Origin: Gordonia pseudamarae
GTDB taxonomy: Bacteria; Actinomycetota; Actinomycetes; Mycobacteriales; Mycobacteriaceae
Assembly: GCF_025273675.1 (NCBI RefSeq)
Contig: NZ_CP045809.1
Coordinates: 1,488,001 to 1,552,000 of the forward strand
Direction of reading: 5' to 3'
Length of the DNA stretch: 64,000 bases
The number at the start of each line of letters is the position of its first letter. Positions within the stretch are counted from its first letter, which is position 1. Shown in pieces: positions 20,328-30,200 of this stretch. The notes under the pieces are model-generated. The model made no database searches. It saw nothing but the letters and a program-made list of their open reading frames with translations, and had not been told where the DNA came from. Both the position numbers and the translations under genes were made by a program.

Positions 20328-21635
20328 TCAGGGTCGGGGTAGGGGGCTCGCGGTCGGCGCCGGAGTTGTCGTGGTCCCGTCGGCGTCGATGGTCGCCGGG
20401 GCCGAACCGTCGGCCACCCGTATCCGGATGCGTGCCCCGGCGGGCAGGTCACCGACAGCACACACCGCGTGCGGCTCGTCGATGTCGAGGCGCTGCACCA
20501 CCGCGTAGCCACGGGCCAGCGTCTGCGCGGGTCCGAGCGTGCCGAGTTGGGCGGACAGATGCTCGATGCGGCGCTGTTCGCCCTCGACCGACCGGGACAC
20601 GTCACGGCGCAGCGCCGTCCGCATCCGGGCGATGTCGTCGGTGCGCGAGTCGATCATGGTGAGCGGTGCGGCGAGCGCGGGCCGGGCGCGCAATCCGGCC
20701 AGTCCGCCTTCCTCGCGGTGCACCCAGTTGCGCAGCGCGTGGGCGCTGCGCCGGCGCAGCTCGACGATCCCGGCCAGCTCGGTCCGCACGTCGGGTACCG
20801 CGCGTTTCGCCGCGTCGGTGGGGGTGGCGGCGCGCACATCGGCCACATGGTCGAGCAGCGGGCTGTCGGGTTCGTGGCCGATGGCGCTGATCACCGGGGT
20901 ACGGCACGCCGATACCGCGCGCAGCAGCGTCTCGTCGGAGAACGGCAACAGGTCCTCGACGCTGCCGCCGCCGCGGGCGATGATGATCACCTCGACGTGA
21001 TCGGCGGCGTCGAGTTCGGCCAGCAGCGGCAGGATGCTCGGCACCGCGGCCGGACCCTGCACGGTGGCATCGCGGATCTCGAAACGAACCGACGACCACC
21101 GGGCCGTGGCGACGGCCACCACGTCGCGCGACGCGGCGCTGGCCCGGCCGGAGATGAGGCCGACGGCCTTCGGCAGGAACGGCAGCGGCCGTTTGAGTCG
21201 CTGATCGAACAGGCCCTCGGCGGCGAGCAATTGCCGCAACCGCTCGATACGGGCCAGCAGTTCACCGATGCCGACCGGCCGGATCTCCGAGACCCGCAAC
21301 GACAAGGTGGCCCGACCCGTGTAGAAGGTGGGGCGGCCCAGCATCACCACCCGGCTGCCTTCGGACAGCGGCACCGTCGCTCTGTCGAGCAGATCAGGAC
21401 TGCACGTGACCTGCACCGACATGTCGGCGGCCGGATCACGCAGCGTGATGAACGCCACCCGGCCGCGGGGGCGCCGGCTGATCTGGGTGATCTGCCCCTC
21501 CACCCAGATCTGGCCGAGCCGGTGGACCCAGTCGGCGATCTTGGTGTTGACGGTGCGTACCGGCCACGGATCGTCCGGTGTGTTGGCGGTGCGCTCGTTG
21601 CCGCCGCCCGCAGACGTGTAGACCGCGCCGGTCAC
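20328..21635 (-). CDS. xseA: Exodeoxyribonuclease VII large subunit
   Basis: 435 aa. Catalytic subunit of ExoVII, degrading single-stranded DNA from both ends. N-terminal OB fold contains [20 protein letters not shown]; catalytic domain has [31 protein letters not shown] and [15 protein letters not shown] start overlaps the upstream stop by 4 bp. The C-terminus ends in a Thr/Pro/Ala-rich tail. Confidence 0.95.
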   Translation of the reverse strand: MTGAVYTSAGGGNERTANTPDDPWPVRTVNTKIADWVHRLGQIWVEGQITQISRRPRGRVAFITLRDPAADMSVQVTCSPDLLDRATVPLSEGSRVVMLGRPTFYTGRATLSLRVSEIRPVGIGELLARIERLRQLLAAEGLFDQRLKRPLPFLPKAVGLISGRASAASRDVVAVATARWSSVRFEIRDATVQGPAAVPSILPLLAELDAADHVEVIIIARGGGSVEDLLPFSDETLLRAVSACRTPVISAIGHEPDSPLLDHVADVRAATPTDAAKRAVPDVRTELAGIVELRRRSAHALRNWVHREEGGLAGLRARPALAAPLTMIDSRTDDIARMRTALRRDVSRSVEGEQRRIEHLSAQLGTLGPAQTLARGYAVVQRLDIDEPHAVCAVGDLPAGARIRIRVADGSAPATIDADGTTTTPAPTASPLPRP

Positions 21636-22438
21636 GTGGTTGAATGGCGCTTGTGCTGTGCGGTGATCCGGTTCTCGATCATCGTCACGAACGGCGCCCG
21701 TGCCTTGGTGGTCTGCTCGTACTCCAACAGCGCGGCCAACTCGTCGGTGCCGACGGAGCGGAGTTTGGCCCGCAACTGGGCCAGTGTCAGGCGGTCGTAT
21801 TCGATGTACTCGACCACTTCGGGCACCGGTCCGTCGAATGCGGCGGCGCCCGGGCGGGTGTCGGCGGGGGCTTTCACCACGGTGTCGGGGGCTGAGCTGT
21901 ACAGCGCGAACCGGCCACCGGTGGCCGGTTCGGTGGTGGTGGTGGTGCGGTCGGTGCCCGGAGCTGCGTCGGCCGGCTGCGCATCCGCTTGTCGGGCCGT
22001 GACCTCGGGGGCAGTGGCATCGTGCGCAGCGACATGGTGGGACGGGACATGGTGGGTAGCGACATCGTCGGCGGGGGAGTCCGGAGCCGGGGATTCCCGG
22101 GCAGGGGATTGTGCGGCGGGCGGTTCGGGTTGGTCGTCGAGGGCGTCGGCGCCGGGTTGTTCGGCGGGTATCAGCGACAGTTCGACCGGGTCCTCGTCCT
22201 CGTCGAAGCGCGCCCAGGAGGGTTCTTCGCTGGGCCTGTCGAACATCAGCTCCAGGGCCAGGTCGCCCTTGATGGCCAGTCCGGCCACACCCTGTTGCAC
22301 TCGCATCCCGAGCTGGAGGGCCTCGCTGAGCGCGGTCATGGGTAGTGTTACGACCAGGGTGGGGAGCTTCTGCGTCTCCTCGATCGCGGTCACAATCAGA
22401 CCTGCGGCGATGCGGACGGTGTAGGGTGCGCGGACCAT
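21632..22438 (-). CDS. Lipid-droplet-associated protein, Rv1109c-like
   Basis: 268 aa. N-terminal 70 residues form an amphipathic and hydrophobic stretch ([19 protein letters not shown], then [15 protein letters not shown]) like actinobacterial lipid-droplet proteins. The middle (about 95-200) is a low-complexity Pro/Ala/Asp/His-rich linker. The end has the conserved helix [20 protein letters not shown]. Start ATG 22438 chosen by similarity. Upstream of and overlapping xseA, divergent from ispH, as in mycobacteria. Confidence 0.75.
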   Translation of the reverse strand: MVRAPYTVRIAAGLIVTAIEETQKLPTLVVTLPMTALSEALQLGMRVQQGVAGLAIKGDLALELMFDRPSEEPSWARFDEDEDPVELSLIPAEQPGADALDDQPEPPAAQSPARESPAPDSPADDVATHHVPSHHVAAHDATAPEVTARQADAQPADAAPGTDRTTTTTEPATGGRFALYSSAPDTVVKAPADTRPGAAAFDGPVPEVVEYIEYDRLTLAQLRAKLRSVGTDELAALLEYEQTTKARAPFVTMIENRITAQHKRHSTT

Positions 22439-22491
22439 GTCACAACTCTGCCATTCATCCCCGGGGCAATCCAACACGTACCCTTGATGGC

Positions 22492-23448
22492 GTGGCTGAT
22501 TCCAAACGTGTCCTGCTGGCCGAACCGCGAGGGTACTGCGCGGGTGTCGACCGTGCCGTTGAGACGGTGGAACGTGCCCTGGACAAGTACGGCGCACCCG
22601 TCTATGTGCGAAAAGAGATTGTGCACAACCGGCATGTGGTCGAGACGCTGACCGAGCGTGGCGCCGTCTTCGTGGGCGAGACCGACGATGTGCCCGAGGG
22701 CGCGATCGTCGTGTTCTCCGCGCACGGCGTGTCGCCGGAGGTGCACAAGACGGCCGCCGAACGCAGTCTCAGGACCATCGACGCCACCTGCCCACTGGTC
22801 ACCAAGGTGCACCAGGAGGCCAAACGCTTCGCCCGCGACGACTACGACATCCTGCTCATCGGCCACGAAGGCCACGAGGAGGTAGAGGGCACCGCCGGTG
22901 AGGCCCCCGAACACATCCAGCTCGTCGACGGCCCGGCCAGTGTCGAGAACGTATCGGTCCGCGACGAGTCGAAGGTGATCTGGCTGTCGCAGACCACGCT
23001 GTCGGTGGACGAGACGATGGCGACCGTCGACCGGCTGCGGGATCGTTTCCCGAATCTGGCCGACCCGCCGAGTGACGACATCTGCTATGCCACCCAGAAC
23101 CGTCAGGTGGCGGTGAAGGCGATGGCACCGCAGTGCGAACTGGTGATCGTGGTGGGTTCCAAGAACTCGTCCAACTCGGTTCGGCTGGTGGAGGTGGCGC
23201 TGCAGAACGGCGCCGCCGCCGCTTACCTCGTCGACTACGCCCGCGAGATCGACCCGACCTGGCTCGACGGGGTCAGTACCGTCGGCGTCACCTCCGGCGC
23301 ATCGGTGCCCGAGGTGTTGGTGCGCGGCGTCGTAGAATTGCTCGCCGAGCACGGCTACAACGACGTGTCCACCGTCAACACCGCCGAGGAAACCCTCACT
23401 TTCGCCCTGCCGCGCGAACTGCGGCCGGCCCGCACCGTGCGCAAATAG
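22492..23448 (+). CDS. ispH: 4-hydroxy-3-methylbut-2-enyl diphosphate reductase
   Basis: 318 aa. Last step of the MEP pathway, reducing HMBPP to IPP and DMAPP with a [4Fe-4S] cluster. Cluster cysteines are in [19 protein letters not shown] and [19 protein letters not shown] is the substrate loop. GTG 22492 is the first in-frame start giving family length. It supplies IPP and DMAPP for the prenyltransferases in this window. Followed by a very strong hairpin. Confidence 0.97.
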   Translation: MADSKRVLLAEPRGYCAGVDRAVETVERALDKYGAPVYVRKEIVHNRHVVETLTERGAVFVGETDDVPEGAIVVFSAHGVSPEVHKTAAERSLRTIDATCPLVTKVHQEAKRFARDDYDILLIGHEGHEEVEGTAGEAPEHIQLVDGPASVENVSVRDESKVIWLSQTTLSVDETMATVDRLRDRFPNLADPPSDDICYATQNRQVAVKAMAPQCELVIVVGSKNSSNSVRLVEVALQNGAAAAYLVDYAREIDPTWLDGVSTVGVTSGASVPEVLVRGVVELLAEHGYNDVSTVNTAEETLTFALPRELRPARTVRK

Positions 23449-23461
23449 CATTCGGCAGCAC

Positions 23462-23508
23462 CGGACAAACGGTGGTGGTCACATCCTGTGACCACCACCG
23501 TTTGTCCG
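23462..23508. terminator. 22-bp perfect hairpin between convergent ispH and SHOCT gene
   Basis: Arms 23462-23483 and 23487-23508 are perfectly complementary around the loop TCC (left arm begins CGGACAAACGGTGGTGG). The strongest hairpin in the window; serves both strands. Confidence 0.9.
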
Positions 23509-23522
23509 CAATGGCGGCAAGA

Positions 23523-23906
23523 TCAGGACGCGAGTGCTTTGGCCTTGAGCGTTTCGAACTCCTGCGCGGAGATCGCGCCGGAGTCGAGCAGGCTCTTTGC
23601 GGTGGCGATCTGCTGGGTCGGGCTCGACCCGGCCACCGAACGGATGTAGTCATCGCCCGCCGCCTTGGCCTGCTCGGCGGCCGCGATCTGGCGTTCGGTC
23701 ATCCCCTTACCCCGTCCGATCAGATAGACGATCGATGTGAGGTACGGGAAGATGATGAGGAACACCACCCAAATGGCCTTCTTCCATCCCGAGGTGTCCC
23801 GGTCGCGGAACAAATCCACGATGATATGCCACAGGATGATCAGGTACGCGATGAACGCAAAGACAAGGATCGTGGACCACAGAAAGTCCCAAAATGAATC
23901 CCACAC
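23523..23906 (-). CDS. Small membrane protein with PLDc_N-like and SHOCT domains
   Basis: 127 aa from GTG 23906, which is preceded by AAGGGAGA. Two membrane helices (ILVFAFIAYLIILWHIIVDLF and AIWVVFLIIFPYLTSIVYLI) in the PLD-nuclease N-terminal style, then a C-terminal SHOCT motif (IATAKSLLDSGAISAQEFETL). SHOCT domains are short oligomerisation or localisation modules. Role unknown. It occupies the junction between the Rv1110-like and Rv3449-like blocks. Confidence 0.75.
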   Translation of the reverse strand: MWDSFWDFLWSTILVFAFIAYLIILWHIIVDLFRDRDTSGWKKAIWVVFLIIFPYLTSIVYLIGRGKGMTERQIAAAEQAKAAGDDYIRSVAGSSPTQQIATAKSLLDSGAISAQEFETLKAKALAS

Positions 23907-24135
23907 GACGGTTCTCCCTTGCGATTCCGGCGCCGAACCGATTTCGGCGTCACTGGCGCGAATGTATCTTTTCACACGCGGGGCCGGTCGGACATCGCAC
24001 ATCCCCCGTACAGGGACTTTCGGCCCATATGCAATTCCTATCGGTCATGGGTGATTCTTGTGGTTCACCCGTAATTCCTGTGGGTCGCGCGTGATTCTTC
24101 GGGTACCGTCCGGCGCGGGAGATCGTGGTCCGAGG

Positions 24136-25590
24136 TCAGTATTCGTCCGGGCGGAGTCTGCGCACCCGCCGGTTGGGCAGCGCGAGCAGTAGCGTCGCGA
24201 CGATGACCGAGATGCCGACAGCCGAACCCCAGAGTGCGCGGTCGCGTGGCGCCCGGTCCGGGAGGGGGGCGACCGGTGGTGCGGCGACGGGCGTCGACCG
24301 GGGTTCGACCGGTCCGCCGGTATACAGTCCACCGCCGTTCGACTCGTCCGGCAGCACGGTCGTCAGCGCGGCCACCGGGTCGACGACGCCATAGCCGACG
24401 GCGACATCGTGACCCGACCCGCGCCCCTGCGCGGTGCGGACGATCCGGTCGATGACCTGCGCCGCCGACAGCTGCGGGAATCGGGATCGCACCAGTGCCG
24501 CTGTTCCGGCGACGTAGGGGGCGGCAAAACTGGTGCCCCGGATGGGAACCGACCCGTCGTCCGAACGGTACGCGCCGGCCAGCCCATGGGACGCGTTGGT
24601 GAGGCTGACGATGTCGGTACCGGGCGCGGCCACGCCCACCCACGGGCCGTGGATGCTGAAATCGGCCGGAGAACCGTCGGCGGAGTCGACGGCGCCGACG
24701 GCGAGTACGTACGGGCTGAACCAGGCGGGGCTGGCGACGGTGACCACCGAACGCCAGGCAGCGGAGTTGTCCCGGCCGTAGCCCGCGACCGCGGGCTCCG
24801 GATTCTGGGTCCGGCACTGCGACGACGACGACAGATTTCCGGCGGCCGCGACCACAACCACGTTGCGGTCGAAGGCATACCGGATCGCAGCACCGAGAGA
24901 CCGATCGTCGAACCGCTCGGCGGCCGGGACGCACGCCACCTCCGAGATGTTGATGACCGTCGCACCGAGGTCGACGGCCCGCACCACCGCCCGCGCGAGG
25001 GTGCTGATGGTGCCGTAGCCGGACCCGACGGCGGTGTCGTCACCCGTGTTGTCCGTCCGGCGACTGCCGGTGGCGGCGTAGGCGCCGCTCGACTGGCGGA
25101 TGGCGATGATGGTGGCCTCCGGTGCGACGCCGGAGAACCGGTCTTCGGGACTCGGTCGGGCCGCGATGATGCCCGCCACCAGGGTGCCGTGTGCGTCGCA
25201 GTCGTCCAGGCCCTTGCCCGCGGACACGTAGTCGCCGCCGCCGATGATGTCGGGAAGCCGCCGATGTGGGGTGACGCCGGTGTCGATCACTGCTACCTTC
25301 TGCCCGGACCCGCGCGAAAGTCGCCACGCTGCAGGCAGATTCAGCAGCCGTTGGGCCGCGGGGGTGGCGGAGGGCCGGGTGGTGACAGGACGTGCGCACA
25401 GGGTGCGGCGCTGCGTGGGCTCGTTGGGGGCGATCGGTCCGGCCGTCGGCCGGGCCCGCCGGTCGATGCCCGGCGGGTCGATGGCGGCCGCACCGACGGG
25501 AACCAGTTGTGTTGCGGCGATCAGCAATGCGGCAAGAGTGAACCGGGCGGCAGGGGTGAACCGGGCGGCGGTGGGGACGGTCGCGGTCAC
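24136..25590 (-). CDS. mycP4: Mycosin, type VII secretion subtilisin-like protease (ESX-4 type)
   Basis: 484 aa. Membrane-bound serine protease needed for stability of the ESX secretion complex. N-terminal signal peptide (AARFTLAALLIAATQLVP), catalytic Asp in VAVIDTGVTP, His in DCDAHGTLVAG, Ser in IRGTSFAAPYVAG, and a C-terminal membrane anchor (AVGISVIVATLLLAL) followed by RRVRRLR. A GTG start overlaps the eccD stop by 4 bp. The order mycP-eccD divergent from eccC equals the M. tuberculosis ESX-4 locus. Confidence 0.93.
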   Translation of the reverse strand: MTATVPTAARFTPAARFTLAALLIAATQLVPVGAAAIDPPGIDRRARPTAGPIAPNEPTQRRTLCARPVTTRPSATPAAQRLLNLPAAWRLSRGSGQKVAVIDTGVTPHRRLPDIIGGGDYVSAGKGLDDCDAHGTLVAGIIAARPSPEDRFSGVAPEATIIAIRQSSGAYAATGSRRTDNTGDDTAVGSGYGTISTLARAVVRAVDLGATVINISEVACVPAAERFDDRSLGAAIRYAFDRNVVVVAAAGNLSSSSQCRTQNPEPAVAGYGRDNSAAWRSVVTVASPAWFSPYVLAVGAVDSADGSPADFSIHGPWVGVAAPGTDIVSLTNASHGLAGAYRSDDGSVPIRGTSFAAPYVAGTAALVRSRFPQLSAAQVIDRIVRTAQGRGSGHDVAVGYGVVDPVAALTTVLPDESNGGGLYTGGPVEPRSTPVAAPPVAPLPDRAPRDRALWGSAVGISVIVATLLLALPNRRVRRLRPDEY

Positions 25591-27101
25591 AGGTTGCGCA
25601 CCGACTGATAGAGATCGAGAATCCACAGCAGCAGCGGCACGATCGAGGCCACCAGGACGTACTCGCCGATCTCGACCGCGCGCCGCATGACCGGCGAGAA
25701 CTCGTGTGCGGTGGCGACGACGCCGATGGCCGTGGCCACGACGACGGTCACCAGTCCGGCCACCACCACACCGGCCGGCGCCGGATCGGTGGTGAACAAC
25801 ATCGCCGACAACACCCCGAGCCAGCCGAGGATTCCGGCGCCGATCAGTATCGCGGCGGGGGCCAGGCCGCTGTGCGATCGGCCGCGAAGACACAGCACCG
25901 CCGATATCACGGTGGCCAGGATGGCGGTGACCGGAAGTGGGCCGACCGAGGCGGAGGTGTGCCACGACACCGATACGACGGTCGCGGTGACCGTGACCAG
26001 GGCTGCACCGGTGAGGATTCCGGTCAGGTACGACTCGGCGAGAGCGACCCGGCGTTCGAGGGTGCGTGCGTCGGGCAGGGCCATCGCGCCCACCGCCCCG
26101 ATCCCTTCGATCGTCGGCGACGGTTCGTGATCGACGAGATCACCCGCGCCGCCGGCGGTCGGGACGGGTGGCAGCGGCAGTTTTGCCAGCACTATGGTCA
26201 GTCTCGGTGCGAGGGCGACCGCGGCCGCCGCGCACACCGCGGTCACCGCACCCACCTCGGCCGGTGAGGCATCGGTCAGCAGCGCTGCCCCGCACGCCGT
26301 TCCGCCGAGGACGGCGGCGGTGGTCGCGGCGCTATGGCACAGTGCCCCGGCGCCGGTCACCCGATAGGAGATCACCACGACGGCCAGCACCACCACGCAG
26401 CCCAGACCGATGTCGGCGCGGCCGATCACACCCGGAACGGCGAGCATCCCGGCCGCCATCGCCTGCGGCAGCGTGGTGCACAGCAGCGCGATCGAGGTGG
26501 CCGCGTCGCGATGAACCCCGCCGACGACGCCGCTCGCGACCAGCAGCACCAGGCAGGCCGCGGCCGCGACCACCAGAGGCCACCCGCTACCGGGGTGATC
26601 GGCCACCAGCAGGGCGAGCGCGGTCAGGAGCGAGAAGGCAACGGCGGCGGCATATCCGGCATAGCGAGCGGTCGTCGCCGACCACTGCGATGTCCGTTCC
26701 TCGCCGAGTCGGGCCACCGCATCGATGACGTCATCGAAGAGTGGCGGTGCCGCACCGGATTTCCTGGACTGTAGTACCAGAAGTTCGCCATCGCGGACAC
26801 CCGACTCGGACAATGTCACCTCCGCCGGCAGATCCTCGCCGCCGATCATCGACAGGGTCCACAAGTGTGGCCGGAATGCCGTCCCGTCGTGGTCGTCGTC
26901 ATCGACCCCGGAGGCCGATCCGGGATGGCCCGATGACCGGGAACGTATGTGCGAGAGTAACTCCGGGATCAGCGCAGCGATCTGCACACCCGCGGGCAGG
27001 CCCACGTCGAACTGGGTGTTCCCGCCCAGGACCGAGACCCGTACCAACTCGGGCCCGGCGACGAGCTCGGGATCCGACAATGGCTGGATGCCTTGGGACA
27101 A
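25587..27101 (-). CDS. eccD4: Type VII secretion integral membrane protein EccD (ESX-4 type)
   Basis: 504 aa. N-terminal ubiquitin-like domain (about 1-110, VRVSVLGGNTQFDVGLPAGV), then about 11 membrane helices that form the wall of the secretion channel. Start is TTG 27101 with GGGGGAAGGA upstream at good spacing. Co-transcribed with mycP. Divergent from eccC across a 128-bp gap holding a palindrome. Confidence 0.92.
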   Translation of the reverse strand: MSQGIQPLSDPELVAGPELVRVSVLGGNTQFDVGLPAGVQIAALIPELLSHIRSRSSGHPGSASGVDDDDHDGTAFRPHLWTLSMIGGEDLPAEVTLSESGVRDGELLVLQSRKSGAAPPLFDDVIDAVARLGEERTSQWSATTARYAGYAAAVAFSLLTALALLVADHPGSGWPLVVAAAACLVLLVASGVVGGVHRDAATSIALLCTTLPQAMAAGMLAVPGVIGRADIGLGCVVVLAVVVISYRVTGAGALCHSAATTAAVLGGTACGAALLTDASPAEVGAVTAVCAAAAVALAPRLTIVLAKLPLPPVPTAGGAGDLVDHEPSPTIEGIGAVGAMALPDARTLERRVALAESYLTGILTGAALVTVTATVVSVSWHTSASVGPLPVTAILATVISAVLCLRGRSHSGLAPAAILIGAGILGWLGVLSAMLFTTDPAPAGVVVAGLVTVVVATAIGVVATAHEFSPVMRRAVEIGEYVLVASIVPLLLWILDLYQSVRNL

Positions 27102-27143
27102 CGATATTCCTTCCCCCCGGAAGCGCGGCTACGATGACCGATT

Positions 27144-27170
27144 GGCGCCCATTGTGCACAATCGGGCGCC
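27144..27170. promoter_or_regulatory. Long palindrome in eccD-eccC divergent promoter region
   Basis: Perfect core ATTGTGCACAAT (27151-27162) flanked by GGCGCCC on the left and, after one extra base, GGGCGCC on the right. Roughly midway between the two start codons. Likely operator for a dimeric regulator controlling the secretion genes. Confidence 0.5.
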
Positions 27171-27229
27171 GGGAGGCCAGTCCCGGATGCACAGGCACGG
27201 GGCGGCAGGGGGAACGGGGGAACGGTCCG

Positions 27230-30200
27230 ATGGTGGTCACCACAGAAGGTTTTGCGCGGCGTGCCCGCGTGTCGCCACCGCCGATGCCGGGTGGTGAGCT
27301 GACACTGTCGCCGCCGCCCGAGGTGCCGCGTGCCGTCCCCGGCAACCTGTTGACCAGGTTGCTGCCGGTGGTGATGGTGGTGGCCGTCATCGGGATGGTG
27401 GGGCTGATGTTCGTGACCGGTGGACGGCAGATGATGAGTAATCCGCTGTTCCTGATGTTTCCGATGATGATGCTCATGTCGATGGTCGGCATGTTCGCGT
27501 CCGGCCGGTCCGGGAACGGTGGCAAACGCGCGGCCGAACTCAACGAGGAGCGCAAGGACTACTTCCGCTATCTGGGGCAACTGCGCCGCCAGGTTCGCGA
27601 CAGCGCACTCGAGCAGCGCGACGCACTGGCCTGGAGCCACTCCGATCCGGCCGCCGCGCACGACCTCATCGGCTCCCGGAGGATGTGGGAAAGACGTTCG
27701 GGCGACAATGATTTCGCGCATGTGAGGATCGGGGTCGGAGCGCATCGGCTGGCTGTGCGGCTGATGCCGCCGGAAGTGGGCCCGATCGAGGATCTGGAGC
27801 CCGTCTCGATGGTGGCGCTGCGCCGGTTCGTGCGCACCCATTCGGTGGTGCACGGTATGCCCACGGCCATCTCGTTGCGCGGCTTCCCTGCGGTCGCGGT
27901 CGGCGGGCCGCGGGAGCAGACCCGAGGTCTGGTGCGGGCCATGCTGATCAGTTTGGCGATGGCACACGCGCCGGACCAGCTGCGGATCGCGGTGGTCACC
28001 GCGGATCCGGCCGGACCGTTGTGGGACTGGATCAAATGGCTGCCGCACGCCGGTCATCCGTCCCATCTCGACGCGCTGGGCCCGGTGCGGATGATCTATC
28101 CGGACCTGTCGGCTCTCGAGGGATCGCTGGCCGACGAACTGCGCGAGCGCTCCCGCTTCTCCCGCTCGGCCCCACCAGTGGCCGGTCAGGTGCATCTGGT
28201 GGTGGTGATCGACGACGGCCGGGTGGCGGGCGACGAGCGCATCGCCGACGATTCGGGTATCGACGGCGTCAGCGTCATCGACATCGCCGACACACCCACC
28301 GAACTGGCTGTGCGGCGGGGACTGCACCTGAACGTGTCCGGTGGGCGGATATCGGCCCGTAGCAGCGCGGGGGTCGAGGAGTTCGCGGACATGGACGCGC
28401 TCTCGATTCCCGAGTCGCTCGCCGCCGCCCGCCGCCTGGCCCGCTATCGGCTCACGACGGCGGCGACCCTGGTGTCGCTGGAATCGGATGCGGTGGCAAC
28501 CGATCCGGGTCTGACCGCGCTTCTGGGCATCCGCGACGCGACGGCCTTCGACCCGGTTGCCGCGTGGCGTCCGCGATCGGGCCGTGACCGGCTGCGGGTA
28601 CCCGTGGGCTACACCGCCTCGGGCGCCCGCGTCGAACTCGATATCAAGGAGAGCGCGCACGGCGGGATGGGGCCGCACGGGCTGTGTGTCGGTGCGACGG
28701 GGTCGGGCAAGTCGGAGTTCCTGCGCACCCTGGTCCTGGCGTTGATCGCCACGCATTCGCCCACCGAGCTGAACCTGGTGCTCGTCGACTTCAAGGGCGG
28801 TGCCACCTTTCTCGGCCTCGAACGGGCCCGGCATGTCGCCGCCGTCATCACCAATCTCGAGCAAGAACTCGCCATGGTCGACAGGATGAAGGACGCGCTC
28901 TCGGGGGAGATGAACCGCCGTCAGGAGATCCTGCGCGCGGCGGGCAATTTCGCGAACGTCGGCGACTACGAGCGGGCGCGTTCGGCCGGCGCCGACCTCG
29001 CACCGCTGCCCGCACTGTTCATCGTCGTCGACGAGTTCTCCGAACTGCTTTCTCAGAAACCGGATTTCGCCGAACTGTTCGTGGCGATAGGCCGGTTGGG
29101 GCGGTCGTTGCACATTCATCTGCTGTTGGCCTCGCAACGTCTTGAGGAGGGCAAGCTGCGCGGTCTCGACAGTCACCTGTCGTACCGAATCGGTCTGAAA
29201 ACATTCTCCGCCAACGAATCCCGATCGGTTCTCGGTGTTCCCGACGCGTACCACCTGCCGAGTGTTCCGGGGTCGGGCTATCTCAAATGCGATTCCGCCG
29301 AACCGATCCGCTTCAACGCCAGCTACGTGTCCGGTCCCTATGAGCCGCCCGCGGCCGGTGGCCCGGGGCCCGGTGTCGCGGGCGGGCCGGGGGCGGTGAC
29401 GATAGTGCCGTTCGGCGCGGAGACGGTCGCGGTGGAGCAACCGTCGCGGTCGTCCCTGCTGGACCGCGCGCAGGCCCTGCTCGACGAGGAGCCGGTGCCG
29501 GACCTGGCGCCCACAGCACCACCTGCCGCGTCCGCGTCGTTGCTGCAGACCCTGTTGCGGCGTATCGAGGGGCACGGGACACCCGCGCACGAGGTGTGGT
29601 TGCCGCCGTTGGACAAATCGCCGACGGTCGGCCGGCTCAGCGGGCACGGGGCGGCCGGGACTCTGCGGTTGGCGGTCGGCATCATCGACCGTCCCGCCGA
29701 TCAGCGGCGGGATCCGCAGGTCATCGACCTGTCGGGGGCGGCGGGCAGCGTCGCGATCGCCGGTGGGCCGCAGTCGGGGAAGTCGACCGCGGTGCGAACG
29801 GTGGTCTTGACCGCGGCGGCCACGCACACCCCCGAGCAGGTGCAGTTCTACTGCCTGGACTTCGGCGGCGGCAGCCTGGTCGGCCTCGCCGGACTCCCGC
29901 ACGTCGGCTCGGTGTGTACGCGCGGCGACATGGACGGGGTGCGCCGCACGATCGCCGAGGTGGCCGGCATCGTGCGGGCACGCGAGGCGCGGTTCGCCCG
30001 GCACGGGATCGAATCGATGCGGGACTACCGCAGCAGGCGGGCGCACTGGCTGAGCACCGGTGTAGCGGCGCCCGACGACGATCTGACCGACGATCGGCAC
30101 GGCGACGTCTTCCTGGTCCTCGACGGGATCGCGGCACTGCGCTCGGATCTGGAATCGCTGGAGGACACCTTCACCTCGATCGTCTCGCAGGGGCTCTCGT

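Noticed and set aside
20278..20340. Short repeats (GGGGTCGTCAGGGT) between xseB and xseA
   Set aside because: Only about two units; they code Pro-Asp repeats in an upstream extension of xseB that is not family-like, so no functional claim is made.
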